A DNA stretch of 64,000 bases, taken from NCBI RefSeq assembly GCF_001025195.1, contig NZ_AP012325.1, positions 1,922,001 to 1,986,000 of the forward strand, given 5' to 3'. Below, piece after piece: positions 10,023-18,808 of the stretch. The stretch comes from Bifidobacterium catenulatum DSM 16992 = JCM 1194 = LMG 11043 (GTDB taxonomy: Bacteria > Actinomycetota > Actinomycetes > Actinomycetales > Bifidobacteriaceae). The notes under the pieces were generated by a model. The model made no database searches. It had not been told where the DNA came from and saw only the letters and a list, made by a program, of their open reading frames with translations. How positions within the stretch are numbered: position 1 is the stretch's first letter; each line of letters begins with the position of its first letter. The translations under genes were made by a program, and so were the position numbers.

Positions 10023-10864
10023 CTATGCGCGGGAACCACGAGCCGCACGAGTGGCTTTGACGGCCACGAAGAAGCTGCGGACCAATAACACGCACAGGTA
10101 GGCCGCGAACATGATGGCTCCGGCACGCGGCGAGACCGCCCCGGCGACCCATGTGCCGAAAGGTGTGGTCAGCGCAGCTATGACGCCGATGATCAGCCCG
10201 GCCTTGATGTGCACCAACTTACGTTTCATATTCGCCACACTGGTGGTGATCGAGTTCGGGAACATGGCAAGCAACGAAGTACCGCGCGCGATCAGATCGG
10301 ATGCCCCGAACAGTATCGACAATGCCGGCACGGCCAGTGCGCCGCCGCCAATACCCAGCAACCCGGCCAAAGTGCCGATGACCACGCCCAACAGCACCAG
10401 CCCGATGCCCGTCACCACACTCATGAAGATCCGTTGGTCCCGCGACGGCGTAAAAATCACCTGATTGGCGGTTACGAATATCAGAAACACCACGAACACC
10501 CACCGCAGTACGAGTTCTGGCAACCGCGACAACAGCCAGCTACCAAACTGTCCGCCGGCGAACATGCCAACGAACAGCAGCGGGCCGCGACCCAGTCGAC
10601 GTTGCCATTGTGCGCATAGGAAATCACACCGGAAATCGACGTCGGTACGATCGCCAGCATGGAGGTCGCCGCCGCATGGCGTTGCGACAGTCCGAGCCAC
10701 ACCAGTGCGGGCACGATCACCGTACCGCCGCCGATGCCGAACATGCCGGACAACAGGCCGACGATCATGCCGACAATCACCAGCACCATCATGCCGTGAG
10801 GCGATTCATCCAGCCCACTCGGATTCGGCCCGAATAGGCGATCCTGCCCATCATTTTCAGTCAT
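10023..10864 (-). pseudogene. TauE/SafE-family sulfite exporter-like protein, frameshifted
   Basis: A polytopic inner-membrane protein with the duplicated TauE/SafE pattern: GLLSGMFGIGGGTVIVPAL in the first half and GTLAGLLGIGGGALAVPAL in the second. Family members are implicated in export of sulfur-containing or organic anions; the substrate here is unknown. The first half runs in one frame to VDWVAA near 10590 and the second half continues in another frame as PLLFVGMFAGGQFGSW, consistent with one missing base. The total of about 280 aa is normal length. The start used is ATG 10864 (MTENDGQDRL); an alternative is 10894. Confidence 0.82.
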
Positions 10865-11074
10865 ATCGTCCCCATGACGCAACCCTCCTTCCATCTTCCG
10901 CTATCACGCCCGATGTTGCTGCAGTCGCACGCAGAGGATAATGGCCATCTACTATTGGGCATGTCCGAAGCCACTATTGCTCCCAAAAAGAGCGTCTACT
11001 TGTATCGGCAAAGTCTCGACACATGTCGCAATACGGCAACAAAAAATACGCCAACACGCATAAACCCTCCGACT

Positions 11075-11121
11075 TTGACAGTAGCGAACCGGTTCGATAC
11101 AATCAATCTCGGACCGGTTCG
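11075..11121 (+). promoter_or_regulatory. Promoter with double LacI-type operator for sugar-binding protein
   Basis: TTGACA (11075-11080), 17-bp spacer and TACAAT (11098-11103) form a near-consensus promoter. A perfect 12-bp palindrome CGAACCGGTTCG (11085-11096) fills the spacer, and a near copy CGGACCGGTTCG (11110-11121) lies just after the -10, centres 25 bp apart. The same perfect palindrome recurs upstream of the permease genes at 16862. A LacI-family repressor bound here would block the promoter directly. Confidence 0.88.
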
Positions 11122-11247
11122 ACACAGACGATGACCGTCTGCAAGAATCAGGCCACGGTCAGATTGTATCAGGCAAGAGAGGGCCCGCATATGACCTTGA
11201 CAAGTGATTTCCGACGAAGGAAGGTCGCAAGGAGGAAAGGAAACCCC

Positions 11248-12597
11248 ATGAAGAATCTCACGAAAGGCATCGCCGCTGTCGGCGCGTTGGCCATGTTGAC
11301 GGGCGTCGGCGCCTGCGGTTCCAACACCGCGGACGACAAAGGACATGTCTATTTCCTGAACAACAAGCCGGAAGTTGTCAATCAGTGGAACGAACTCGCC
11401 GAAATGTACACCAAGCAAACCGGCGTGAAAGTGGATATTCAGAGCGCCACCTCCGGCAGCTACGAGTCCACTCTGTCGTCCGAACTCGCTAAGAACAACG
11501 CCCCGACCATGTTCGGTATCGGCGGCTTCGATCAGTATGCCAAATATAAGGACTACCTCGAACCTTTGCAGGATACTGAGGCTTACAAGCTTCTCAACGA
11601 TCAGGGCAAGCAGATGGCCCACAAGGACGGCGACAACGTGTACGGCCTGCCATATGCCGCCGAATGGTTCGGTATCATCGTCAACAAGAAGCTCATCAAC
11701 GAGTATGCCAAAAAGGACTACGCCGTCATCAAGTCCTTCGACGACATCAAGGACTACAACACTTTGAAGAAGGTCGCCGACAGCATGCAACAGCATAAGG
11801 ATGATTTGGGCATCGACGGCGCGTTCTCCACGCCGGGTCTGGACTCATCCAACTACTACCGATATGCTTCGCATATGACTCAGGTGCCAGTCGCCTACGA
11901 GTACATTGACGAGGGCGTGGACTTCGAGAAGGAACTCAAGGGCACCTATCTCGATAACTACAAGAATCTGTGGGATCTCGAGATGAAGGACAACCCGACC
12001 GAAAACACCATGCTTGGCTCGGTGAATTATGAGGACTCCACCGCCGAGTTCTCCGCCGGCAAGGTCGCTTTCTACCCGAATGGTGTATGGGCCTATAGCC
12101 AGATCAAAGGCAACGAAGTTGCCGATGAAGACTTGGCCATGCTGCCGTACTACATGGGTTTCCCGAATGAGAGCAAGTACGCCGCGAACTCCATCTATGA
12201 CATCTCCTGGTCTGTGAACAAGAACGCTTCCGACAAGGACAAGAAGGCCACTGAGGATTTCATCAAGTGGATGGTCTCCGACGAGGATGCCAAGAAGATT
12301 CTCTCCAAGGATATGGGCTTCGCCGTTCCGTTCACCACCTTTGACTCCGAGGATTTCCAGCCTGACAACCCGCTGACCAAGTCCGCGCTCAAGCTTGAGT
12401 CCGATGGCCTCACTCCAATTCATGGCGCCTATATTCCGGGACAGGCATGGGCTGACGGCGTGGCCAATGCACTGCTCGAGTACGCTCAGGGCACCGGTGA
12501 CTGGAATGGCGTGAAGAAGGCATATCTGGACGATTGGACCAGCGCCTGGAATGATTATGAAAACAACTTCGGCATGCTTCCGCCGGCCCACAAGTGA
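11248..12597 (+). CDS. ABC sugar-binding lipoprotein (first of three paralogues)
   Basis: Extracellular solute-binding protein of a carbohydrate ABC importer, 449 aa. The start at 11248 follows GGAGG (11231). The N-terminus MKNLTKGIAAVGALAMLTGVGAC is a lipoprotein signal with the lipobox cysteine at about residue 23. The body is a family-1 extracellular binding protein with the shared opening GHVYFLNNKPEVVNQW and a C-terminal ALLEYAQGTGDWNGVKKAYLDDW, both closely repeated in the proteins at 14214 and 20320. No permease follows it directly; the only intact permease pair nearby (16964, 17815) shares its operator. The substrate is inferred to be a fructose-containing oligosaccharide from the neighbours. 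Confidence 0.93.
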   Translation: MKNLTKGIAAVGALAMLTGVGACGSNTADDKGHVYFLNNKPEVVNQWNELAEMYTKQTGVKVDIQSATSGSYESTLSSELAKNNAPTMFGIGGFDQYAKYKDYLEPLQDTEAYKLLNDQGKQMAHKDGDNVYGLPYAAEWFGIIVNKKLINEYAKKDYAVIKSFDDIKDYNTLKKVADSMQQHKDDLGIDGAFSTPGLDSSNYYRYASHMTQVPVAYEYIDEGVDFEKELKGTYLDNYKNLWDLEMKDNPTENTMLGSVNYEDSTAEFSAGKVAFYPNGVWAYSQIKGNEVADEDLAMLPYYMGFPNESKYAANSIYDISWSVNKNASDKDKKATEDFIKWMVSDEDAKKILSKDMGFAVPFTTFDSEDFQPDNPLTKSALKLESDGLTPIHGAYIPGQAWADGVANALLEYAQGTGDWNGVKKAYLDDWTSAWNDYENNFGMLPPAHK

Positions 12598-12663
12598 TTC
12601 GCCTATGGGCCGCGGTGAATCGCATAACGCCATTTTCACCTGGTCCATAACGGCATGACCACA

Positions 12664-12697
12664 GTCTCCATCGGCTTTCTCGCTCGCCGATGGAGAC
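12664..12697 (+). terminator. Terminator after first sugar-binding protein
   Basis: Perfect 12-bp stem GTCTCCATCGGC / GCCGATGGAGAC with a 10-nt loop, followed by TTTCTC. It separates the binding-protein gene from the GH172 gene, which therefore may need its own promoter or read-through. Confidence 0.8.
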
Positions 12698-12802
12698 TTT
12701 CTCATATTCAAAAAACAAACAACGTCTGTGACCGAAGCTGATACGCACAGATATGAATGTATCGCGCAAACAGACGCAGCATACGCCATGAAAGGAACGA
12801 AC

Positions 12803-13897
12803 ATGACACTAGAATCCTTGACCAAGATACGGCACGAATCAAGCCGCGCAGTCAACGCGGAAAACCCGACCGGCGAACCGGGCAAAGGCGGCATAGCGGC
12901 CAGTGAGCTTGGCCCAAGTCGCAAAGGCAGCCCTTGCCTACGTAACATACCCGTCGGCGCAACGGCGACTCTTGCTGATATCACCGGCCCCGGCTGCATT
13001 CGACACATCTGGATAACCGTTGACGAGAAGACCACCGATGCCGATTGTTTTGTACTGCGGGACCTTGTGCTGCGCTTCTATTGGGATGACGAGGAGGAAC
13101 CAAGTGTGGAGTGTCCGCTTGGTGACTTCTTTTGCTGCGGATTCGGCCGTGCGTGCCTAGTAAATTCCATGCCTGTCGCCGTAGTGCCGAACCGCGGTTT
13201 CAACATGTACTTTTCGATGCCGTTCGGCGCACGCGCACGCATCACGCTCGAAAACCAACACAAGAACGCCATCAGCGCATTTTTCTACCAGATTGACTAC
13301 ACCGTGAATGACGAGCCGTTCGACGATGACATTGCCTATTTCCACGCACAATGGCGGCGCCAGCGCCTTACTGAAAAGGGGAGAGACTATGTGGTGCTTG
13401 ATGGCGTGAAAGGTGAAGGGCATTATGTAGGTACCTACCTGGCACTGACCACGCTTGAGCGCTACTGGTGGGGTGAAGGCGAATTCAAATTCTACATCGA
13501 TGACGATGAAGAGTACCCCACGATCTGCGGCACCGGCACCGAGGACTATTTCGGAGGCTCTTGGAGCTTCGCCAAGCAGGTCAATGGCAAGACCGTGGAG
13601 CAAAACTACTGCACACCGTATCTCGGATACCCGTATTACTCTTCACACGACGAGCTGATTCACAACGATTATCACAATGATGATTGCCCCCCGATGCGTG
13701 GCTTCTACCGTTGGCACATCCCCGATCCGATTCGTTTCCGTTCCAACCTGAAGGTGACCGTTCAGCAAATCGGTGTTGGTCACCGCGGATTCTTCGAACG
13801 TCAGGATGATGTGGCATCAGTTGCCTACTGGTACCAGAAGGGGCCACACGCTCCATTTCCGCAACTACCTAGCGCCGAGGAACGTTGGCCGCGCTGA
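12803..13897 (+). CDS. GH172 enzyme (DUF2961): alpha-D-fructofuranosidase / difructose dianhydride I hydrolase-like
   Basis: A 364-aa cytoplasmic protein (no signal peptide) of the former DUF2961 family, now GH172. Motifs include DITGPGCIRHIWIT, CPLGDFF near residue 105, WWGEGEFKFYIDDDEEYPTICGTGTEDYFGGSW (222-254) and YRWHIPDPIRF. The characterised member from B. dentium converts inulobiose to and from difructose dianhydride I and also has alpha-D-arabinofuranosidase activity, using two glutamates. By spacing these probably correspond to one in GEGE (225 or 227) and Glu247 in GTGTED; I could not align them. Start 12803 is chosen because AAAGGA lies 6 nt upstream. The neighbouring binding proteins and the GH32 gene support a fructan-anhydride role; an arabinofuranoside substrate is the alternative. 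Confidence 0.9.
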   Translation: MTLESLTKIRHESSRAVNAENPTGEPGKGGIAASELGPSRKGSPCLRNIPVGATATLADITGPGCIRHIWITVDEKTTDADCFVLRDLVLRFYWDDEEEPSVECPLGDFFCCGFGRACLVNSMPVAVVPNRGFNMYFSMPFGARARITLENQHKNAISAFFYQIDYTVNDEPFDDDIAYFHAQWRRQRLTEKGRDYVVLDGVKGEGHYVGTYLALTTLERYWWGEGEFKFYIDDDEEYPTICGTGTEDYFGGSWSFAKQVNGKTVEQNYCTPYLGYPYYSSHDELIHNDYHNDDCPPMRGFYRWHIPDPIRFRSNLKVTVQQIGVGHRGFFERQDDVASVAYWYQKGPHAPFPQLPSAEERWPR

Positions 13898-13922
13898 CGT
13901 CATCCATAAGTAGCTCACCTCA

Positions 13923-13959
13923 AGCCGCATCCCTTGTCTCTCAGGGGATGCGGCTTTTT
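13923..13959 (+). terminator. Terminator after GH172 gene
   Basis: Stem AGCCGCATCCC / GGGATGCGGCT with a short loop, followed by TTTT. It lies 25 bp after the GH172 stop codon. Confidence 0.88.
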
Positions 13960-13993
13960 GCTACAGTCAATCGTTTGATGTACAACTTTTTTA

Positions 13994-14128
13994 GCAAACG
14001 CTTGCATAGCGTGTCGCCTAATTTTATGCCTAAAAATGGCAGCAAATAGCGGATTGCCCGGTATTGCAACGTGATAAATCAACAAAATACTGCCATCGTT
14101 TGCAAAAAAGATGAAAGTGATGCATAAT
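13994..14128 (+). promoter_or_regulatory. Promoter and LacI-type operators of second sugar-binding protein
   Basis: TTGCAA (14100-14105), 17-bp spacer and CATAAT (14123-14128, preceded by TG) form a promoter whose -35 lies inside ATCGTTTGCAAA. An upstream near-palindrome GCAAACGCTTGC occurs at 13994-14005. Both resemble the classical LacI/CcpA-type core GCAAACGTTTGC, and differ from the CGAACCGGTTCG operators of the first binding protein, so the two genes are probably under different regulators. Confidence 0.72.
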
Positions 14129-14213
14129 AGGGGCATCGGCAGAAAGCAGCACTATCTCAGTGCACATATCCAACGGGGACGTTGGACCCGATGCAGAAAA
14201 GGAAGGTTCGAAG

Positions 14214-15542
14214 ATGAATCGTAAATTGAAGTCCGCACTAGCCCTCATTGCGGTCACCGCCATGTCTGTCACGACATTTGCCGCTTGTGGCAGCTCATCG
14301 AGCTCTGATTCAAGCAAGGGCAAGGTATACTACCTCAATTTCAAACCAGAAGCCGCCGACGAGTGGGCCGATTTGGCTGCGGAGTACACTAAGGAAACCG
14401 GTGTCGAGGTCAACGTTCAGACCGCGGCCTCCAATACCTATGAGCAGCAGCTCAAGAGCGAGATGGCTAAGTCCGAGGCACCGACCCTGTTCCAAGTCAA
14501 CGGTCCGGTCGGTTACGCCAACTGGAAGAACTACACTGCTGACATGTCCGGCACAGAGGTATACAAGCAACTGCAGAACCAAGATGTTGCCCTCAAGGAT
14601 GGCGACAAGGTCGTTGGCGTACCGTACGTCATGGAGACTTATGGCCTAATCTACAACAAAGACATCCTTAACAAATACTTCAGCACTTCCGGTGCCAAGG
14701 CCAAGTCCATCAAAGACATCAACTCCTTTAGTAAGCTGAAGGCCGTTGCTGACGACATGCAGTCCAAGAAGGATGAACTCGGCATTAAGGGCGCCTTCAC
14801 CTCTGCTGGTTTCGACTCCAGCTCCGATTGGCGTTTCAAGACCCATCTAGCCAACCTGCCTCTTTACTATGAGTTCAAAGATGACAACATCACTGAACAG
14901 CCGGCCACTATCAAGGGAACCTATCTGCCGGAGTACAAGAACATCTTTGACCTGTACATCACCGATTCCACCACCGAGCCGTCCCAACTAAGCTCCAAGA
15001 CTGGTGACGACGCCAATTCCGAATTCGCACTCGGCGAGGCCGCTTTCTATCAAAACGGCACTTGGGCATGGTCCGATTTGCAGAAAGCCGGCATGGAGGC
15101 CGATTCCGTTGGTATGATGCCAATCTACATCGGCGCCAAGGGCGAGGAGAACCAAGGTCTGGCAACCGGCTCCGAGAATTACTGGTGCATTAATTCGAAA
15201 GCATCCAAGGCCAATCAGAAAGCGACCGCCGACTTCCTGAAGTGGGTCATCACCTCCGATAAGGGCAAAGAAGCGCTGTCTCAGAAGATGGGCTTCACCA
15301 CCCCGTTCAAGACCTTCTCCAGCGTCAAATCCGACAACCCGCTGGTCACTGACGCCATGGACGACCAAAAGTCCGGTACCACCGCAGTGTCTTGGAACTT
15401 CACCATGATGCCGTCCGAACAATGGAAGAACGACCTCGGCTCCGCTTTGCTCGAGTATGCCCAAGGCACCGGCAATTGGGATGGCGTCAAGTCCGCGTTC
15501 GTGGATGGCTGGGCCAAGGAATATGCCAACGCCCACAAGTGA
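14214..15542 (+). CDS. ABC sugar-binding lipoprotein (second paralogue)
   Basis: Lipid-anchored solute-binding protein, 442 aa. The start at 14214 has GGAAGG upstream. The signal MNRKLKSALALIAVTAMSVTTFAAC carries the lipobox cysteine at about residue 25, followed by a Ser-rich linker. The fold motifs match its neighbours (GKVYYLNFKPEAADEW, FALGEAAFYQNGTWAWSDL, ALLEYAQGTGNWDGVKSAFVDGW). It forms a single-gene transcript between two terminators, so it must work with permeases encoded elsewhere, most simply the pair at 16964-18651. The substrate is not determinable from sequence. Confidence 0.93.
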   Translation: MNRKLKSALALIAVTAMSVTTFAACGSSSSSDSSKGKVYYLNFKPEAADEWADLAAEYTKETGVEVNVQTAASNTYEQQLKSEMAKSEAPTLFQVNGPVGYANWKNYTADMSGTEVYKQLQNQDVALKDGDKVVGVPYVMETYGLIYNKDILNKYFSTSGAKAKSIKDINSFSKLKAVADDMQSKKDELGIKGAFTSAGFDSSSDWRFKTHLANLPLYYEFKDDNITEQPATIKGTYLPEYKNIFDLYITDSTTEPSQLSSKTGDDANSEFALGEAAFYQNGTWAWSDLQKAGMEADSVGMMPIYIGAKGEENQGLATGSENYWCINSKASKANQKATADFLKWVITSDKGKEALSQKMGFTTPFKTFSSVKSDNPLVTDAMDDQKSGTTAVSWNFTMMPSEQWKNDLGSALLEYAQGTGNWDGVKSAFVDGWAKEYANAHK

Positions 15543-15577
15543 CCGCAATTGACTTCACTGTCTGATTCTCTCCTTAT

Positions 15578-15613
15578 AGAAAACCGCTCCGGAACCAACC
15601 GGAGCGGTTTTCT
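15578..15613. terminator. Bidirectional terminator between convergent genes
   Basis: A perfect 15-bp inverted repeat AGAAAACCGCTCCGG / CCGGAGCGGTTTTCT with a 6-nt loop. A/T tracts at both ends allow termination of the binding-protein gene (plus) and of the lacI gene (minus). Confidence 0.9.
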
Positions 15614-15629
15614 ATGTATCGGTAAGCGA

Positions 15630-16649
15630 TTAGCCCTTATCCAAGGACACTCGCGAAGTGCTGGAGCGAACGATCAGTTGCGCCGGAAACGTCTGAAACG
15701 GCATACCCGTGGTCTTGCGATTGATCAAGTCAAGAGTCTTACAAGCCGCCTCGTGTGCCATGCCAATCGGATCCTGGCGAATCGTGGTCAAGCCGATATC
15801 GTGCGCATAGAAGCTGTCGTCATAGCCGATGACGGAAATATCAGACGGAATACGGTAGCCACAACGCACAAGCTGATAAATCAGTGGAATCGCGATGCCG
15901 TCCTCCTGACAAGCGATGGCGGTTGGCATTTGCGGCAAGCTCAGCAACTCGGAGACAATCGTGCTAATGCGGTCCTCACTTTCCTGCGCAACCAACGTAG
16001 TTGGCGTGACACCCTGTTCCAGACAGGCCTTGACGAAGGAGTCATAACGTTGCTGCACACTGAAGTGCAAGGAAACCTCACGCGACGTACGTACGTAGAC
16101 AATGTTGCGATGCCCCAGCCCGATAAGATGGCGCGCAACCAGACGCGAACCTTGATCATCGTCTATCCCCACGGCCGCAGTGAAACCGTATTCTCTTGGA
16201 TTCACACAGTTGATGCCGATAATTGGTACGCCGGTGCTGGCCAGCTGTGCGCTTTCCTGCGCATCGACATCGATGGAAGCAACGATCACCGCGTCGGCAT
16301 TGCGACGAACCGGCAGCATATCAAAGAACTCACGGCGTTCCTCGATACTGGAGATCTGGAAGATCGATAAATCATAGCCGTCTGCGTGCAAAACCTGGTT
16401 CAACCCTTCGATGACGGAAGCGCTGAACCATAGTCGGATATGGTCGCTCATCAGCAAGGCGACACGCAATGCTTTGCCGGACTTGAGCGCAGTGGCCGAA
16501 CGGGAGATGGAGAAACTCATCTCGTCGGCGATGCGCAACACCCTGGACCGTGTCGCCTCAGATACGAGCTCAGGTCGGGTGAATGATCTGGACACCGTGG
16601 AAACCGACACCTTTGCCGCTTTGGCAACGTCTTGAATATTGACTGACAT
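15630..16649 (-). CDS. LacI-family transcriptional regulator
   Basis: A 339-aa repressor. The start at 16649 (MSVNIQDVAKAAKVSVSTVSRSF) has AGGAG 8 nt upstream; a longer frame to 16784 has no support. The HTH is at residues 4-25, then the hinge and a sugar-binding domain (VGIDDDQGSRLVARHLIGLGHRN, VIGYDDSFYAHDIGLTTI). Divergent from the permease operon and convergent with the second binding protein. A perfect palindrome CAAACGTTTG sits 60 bp upstream of its start, so it may repress itself and the genes with similar sites at 14100 and 30150. The true ligand is unknown. Confidence 0.94.
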   Translation of the reverse strand: MSVNIQDVAKAAKVSVSTVSRSFTRPELVSEATRSRVLRIADEMSFSISRSATALKSGKALRVALLMSDHIRLWFSASVIEGLNQVLHADGYDLSIFQISSIEERREFFDMLPVRRNADAVIVASIDVDAQESAQLASTGVPIIGINCVNPREYGFTAAVGIDDDQGSRLVARHLIGLGHRNIVYVRTSREVSLHFSVQQRYDSFVKACLEQGVTPTTLVAQESEDRISTIVSELLSLPQMPTAIACQEDGIAIPLIYQLVRCGYRIPSDISVIGYDDSFYAHDIGLTTIRQDPIGMAHEAACKTLDLINRKTTGMPFQTFPAQLIVRSSTSRVSLDKG

Positions 16650-16708
16650 GCACAACTCCTTTATGGCAGTAGATACTACAAGACACAACGTGTTTTGCAA
16701 AAAATATC

Positions 16709-16718
16709 CAAACGTTTG
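16709..16718. promoter_or_regulatory. Operator-like palindrome upstream of lacI
   Basis: Perfect palindrome CAAACGTTTG within CCAAACGTTTGCAAC, in the divergent spacer. On the minus strand a promoter TTGCAA, 16-bp spacer, TAGTAT follows it toward the lacI start. The core matches the sites near 13994 and 14095. Confidence 0.65.
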
Positions 16719-16827
16719 CAACGACACGACAATACGTATTTCTTGCTTATTTCCAAGGGTATCCGTATACTGATGACTGTTCACATTTGATAAATGAATT
16801 GACGTTGCATGAAAATCATGACAACGT

Positions 16828-16874
16828 TTGACTTTTATTTATCTGTGAAGTAGGGTATTCTCGAACCGGTTCGA
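16828..16874 (+). promoter_or_regulatory. Promoter and operator of the permease pair
   Basis: TTGACT (16828-16833), 17-bp spacer, TAGGGT (16851-16856), then the 14-bp perfect palindrome TCGAACCGGTTCGA (16861-16874) at the expected transcription start. Its 12-bp core is identical to the operator of the binding protein at 11248, so both transcripts are probably controlled by the same LacI protein. Confidence 0.85.
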
Positions 16875-16963
16875 ACCCGACGTTGCGGTCACGGTCGAAC
16901 TGTCGTTGAATCACTCGAGGGGTGTTCCCCGGGTGTACCCAAGGAGGAGAAAGTGGGCATGAA

Positions 16964-17818
16964 ATGATTACGATGTCCGGCAAGGCAATTCGCAGGTGGT
17001 GGGCGCTGTTTGCGCTACCCACGTTCGCGGCTTTCGTCATTGGTTTCCTGGTGCCGTTCGCCATGGGCGTGTACCTGTCGTTCTGCAAGTTCAGCACGGT
17101 CACTGACGCCACGTTCGTGGGCGTGTCGAACTACCAAAACATAATCACGGATCCGGAGTTCCTGCACGCGCTGGTGTACACGGTCCTGTTCACGATTGTG
17201 ACAACCGTGGTGATCAACGTAGTCGCGTTCGCCATTGCGTACATGCTGACCAAGGCCATCAAGGGCTCCACGCTGTTCCGTTCGGTGTTCTTCATGCCGA
17301 ACCTAATCGGCGGCATCATCTTGGGCTATATCTGGCTACTGCTGCTCAACGGCGTACTGGCGCACTGGGGTCGTTCGATCACATTCTCGGGCGTGTACGG
17401 CTTCTGGGGCATGGTTCTGCTGACCTGCTGGCAGCAAATCGGTTACATGATGATCATCTACATCGCGGGTCTGCAGGGCCTGCCCGGCGATGTGATCGAG
17501 GCTGCCGCGGTTGACGGCGCGAACTCCCGCCAGACGCTGTTCAACGTGACGATTCCATTGATGATGCCGTCAATCACAGTGTGCACATTCTTGACGGTGA
17601 CCAACGGCTTCAAGATGTTCGACCAGAACCTCGCCCTGACCAATGGCGCCCCGTCAAATAGCTCCGAGCTCTTGGCTCTGAACATCTACCGCACGTTCTA
17701 CGGACGCGCCGGCTTCGAGGGCGTGGGCCAGGCCAAGGCCGTGGTGTTCTTCATCATCGTGGCCGTGATTGCCCTCATCCAGAACAAGCTCACCACCAGC
17801 AAGGAGGTCCAAGCATGA
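16964..17818 (+). CDS. Sugar ABC transporter permease (MalF type)
   Basis: Inner-membrane permease of a binding-protein-dependent sugar importer, 284 aa with about six hydrophobic segments and the EAA loop (DVIEAAAVDGANSRQTLFNVTIPLM) that docks the ATPase. The assigned start is ATG 16964 (MITMSGKAIRRWW); AAGGAGGAG at 16941 is 14 nt away, which is long, and an upstream in-frame GTG at 16922 exists. It overlaps the next permease by 4 bp. No ATPase gene is nearby, as usual for bifidobacteria that share one MsmK-type ATPase. Confidence 0.93.
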   Translation: MITMSGKAIRRWWALFALPTFAAFVIGFLVPFAMGVYLSFCKFSTVTDATFVGVSNYQNIITDPEFLHALVYTVLFTIVTTVVINVVAFAIAYMLTKAIKGSTLFRSVFFMPNLIGGIILGYIWLLLLNGVLAHWGRSITFSGVYGFWGMVLLTCWQQIGYMMIIYIAGLQGLPGDVIEAAAVDGANSRQTLFNVTIPLMMPSITVCTFLTVTNGFKMFDQNLALTNGAPSNSSELLALNIYRTFYGRAGFEGVGQAKAVVFFIIVAVIALIQNKLTTSKEVQA

Positions 17819-18651
17819 GCGACAAGGTCAAGCATCCTGTATTCTGGACGGTTTTCCTTTCCATCGTCTCGCTGGCATGGGTCTATCCAATCGTGCTGGT
17901 GCTGATCAATAGCTTCAAGCAGAAGGCTTACATCTCGCGCAACGCATTCTCCCTGCCCACCGGCAAGGCCTTCGTGGGACTGGAGAACTACATCAGAGGC
18001 ATCGAGCGCACGAACCTAATCAGCAGTTTTGGCTGGACCGTAGTCGTCACGGTCGGCGCGGTCCTGCTGATCATCGTGTGCACGTCGATGTGCGCTTGGT
18101 GGATTGTACGTACGAACAACTGGGCTGCGCGCCTGCTGTACACACTGTTCCTGTTTAACATGATTGTTCCGTTCCAGATGGTCATGTTCACGCTTTCCAA
18201 GCTCGCCGACATGATGGGCCTGAACACCCCATGGGGCCTGTGGATTGTGTATCTAGGCTTCGGTGCGGGCTTAGCCGTGTTCATCTTCACTGGCGTGGTC
18301 AAGGGCATCCCGTCCGAACTCGAGGAGTCTGCGATGATCGACGGCGCGTCGGTACCGAGAATCTTCTTCCAAATCGTACTGCCTATCATGCGCCCGAGCC
18401 TGATTTCAGTGGCGATCCTGCAGACGATGTGGATCTGGAATGACTTCCTGCTGCCGTACCTGACGTTGGACATGCGCCGTTTCAAGACGATGTCGATTGC
18501 GATTCAGTACCTCAAGGGTGGTTATGGATCAGTGGACATGGGCGCCATGATGGCCTGCTTGGTGGTGGCGATTGTGCCGATCATCATATTCTACCTGTGC
18601 TGCCAGAAGTACATCATCAAGGGCGTGATGGCCGGCGCTGTCAAAGGCTGA
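17815..18651 (+). CDS. Sugar ABC transporter permease (MalG type)
   Basis: Partner permease, 278 aa. Its ATG overlaps the upstream stop (ATGA), so translation is coupled, and AAGGAGG lies just before. It has six hydrophobic segments and the EAA loop ELEESAMIDGASVPRIFFQIVLPIM. With the MalF-type partner it should form the membrane channel used by one or more of the three binding proteins in this region, since it is the only intact permease pair between 7 and 32 kb. Confidence 0.94.
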   Translation: MSDKVKHPVFWTVFLSIVSLAWVYPIVLVLINSFKQKAYISRNAFSLPTGKAFVGLENYIRGIERTNLISSFGWTVVVTVGAVLLIIVCTSMCAWWIVRTNNWAARLLYTLFLFNMIVPFQMVMFTLSKLADMMGLNTPWGLWIVYLGFGAGLAVFIFTGVVKGIPSELEESAMIDGASVPRIFFQIVLPIMRPSLISVAILQTMWIWNDFLLPYLTLDMRRFKTMSIAIQYLKGGYGSVDMGAMMACLVVAIVPIIIFYLCCQKYIIKGVMAGAVKG

Positions 18652-18667
18652 TTAACTTCATCGCATG

Positions 18668-18704
18668 AGGGGTGCTGTCGGAATTTTCGTCGGCACCCCT
18701 TTTC
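18668..18704 (+). terminator. Terminator after permease pair
   Basis: Stem GGGGTGC / GCACCCC with additional pairing inside, followed by TTTTC. It ends the two-permease transcript before the downstream lacI gene. Confidence 0.8.
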
Positions 18705-18808
18705 TTCATATCCGCAGAACACGCACGTCAACCGTTGCAAACACTTATGTTAACGTGTCTCTAGCAGTTGTCATGACAGCAATGTCGTTCGTCAGTGGAG
18801 GATTCTCT

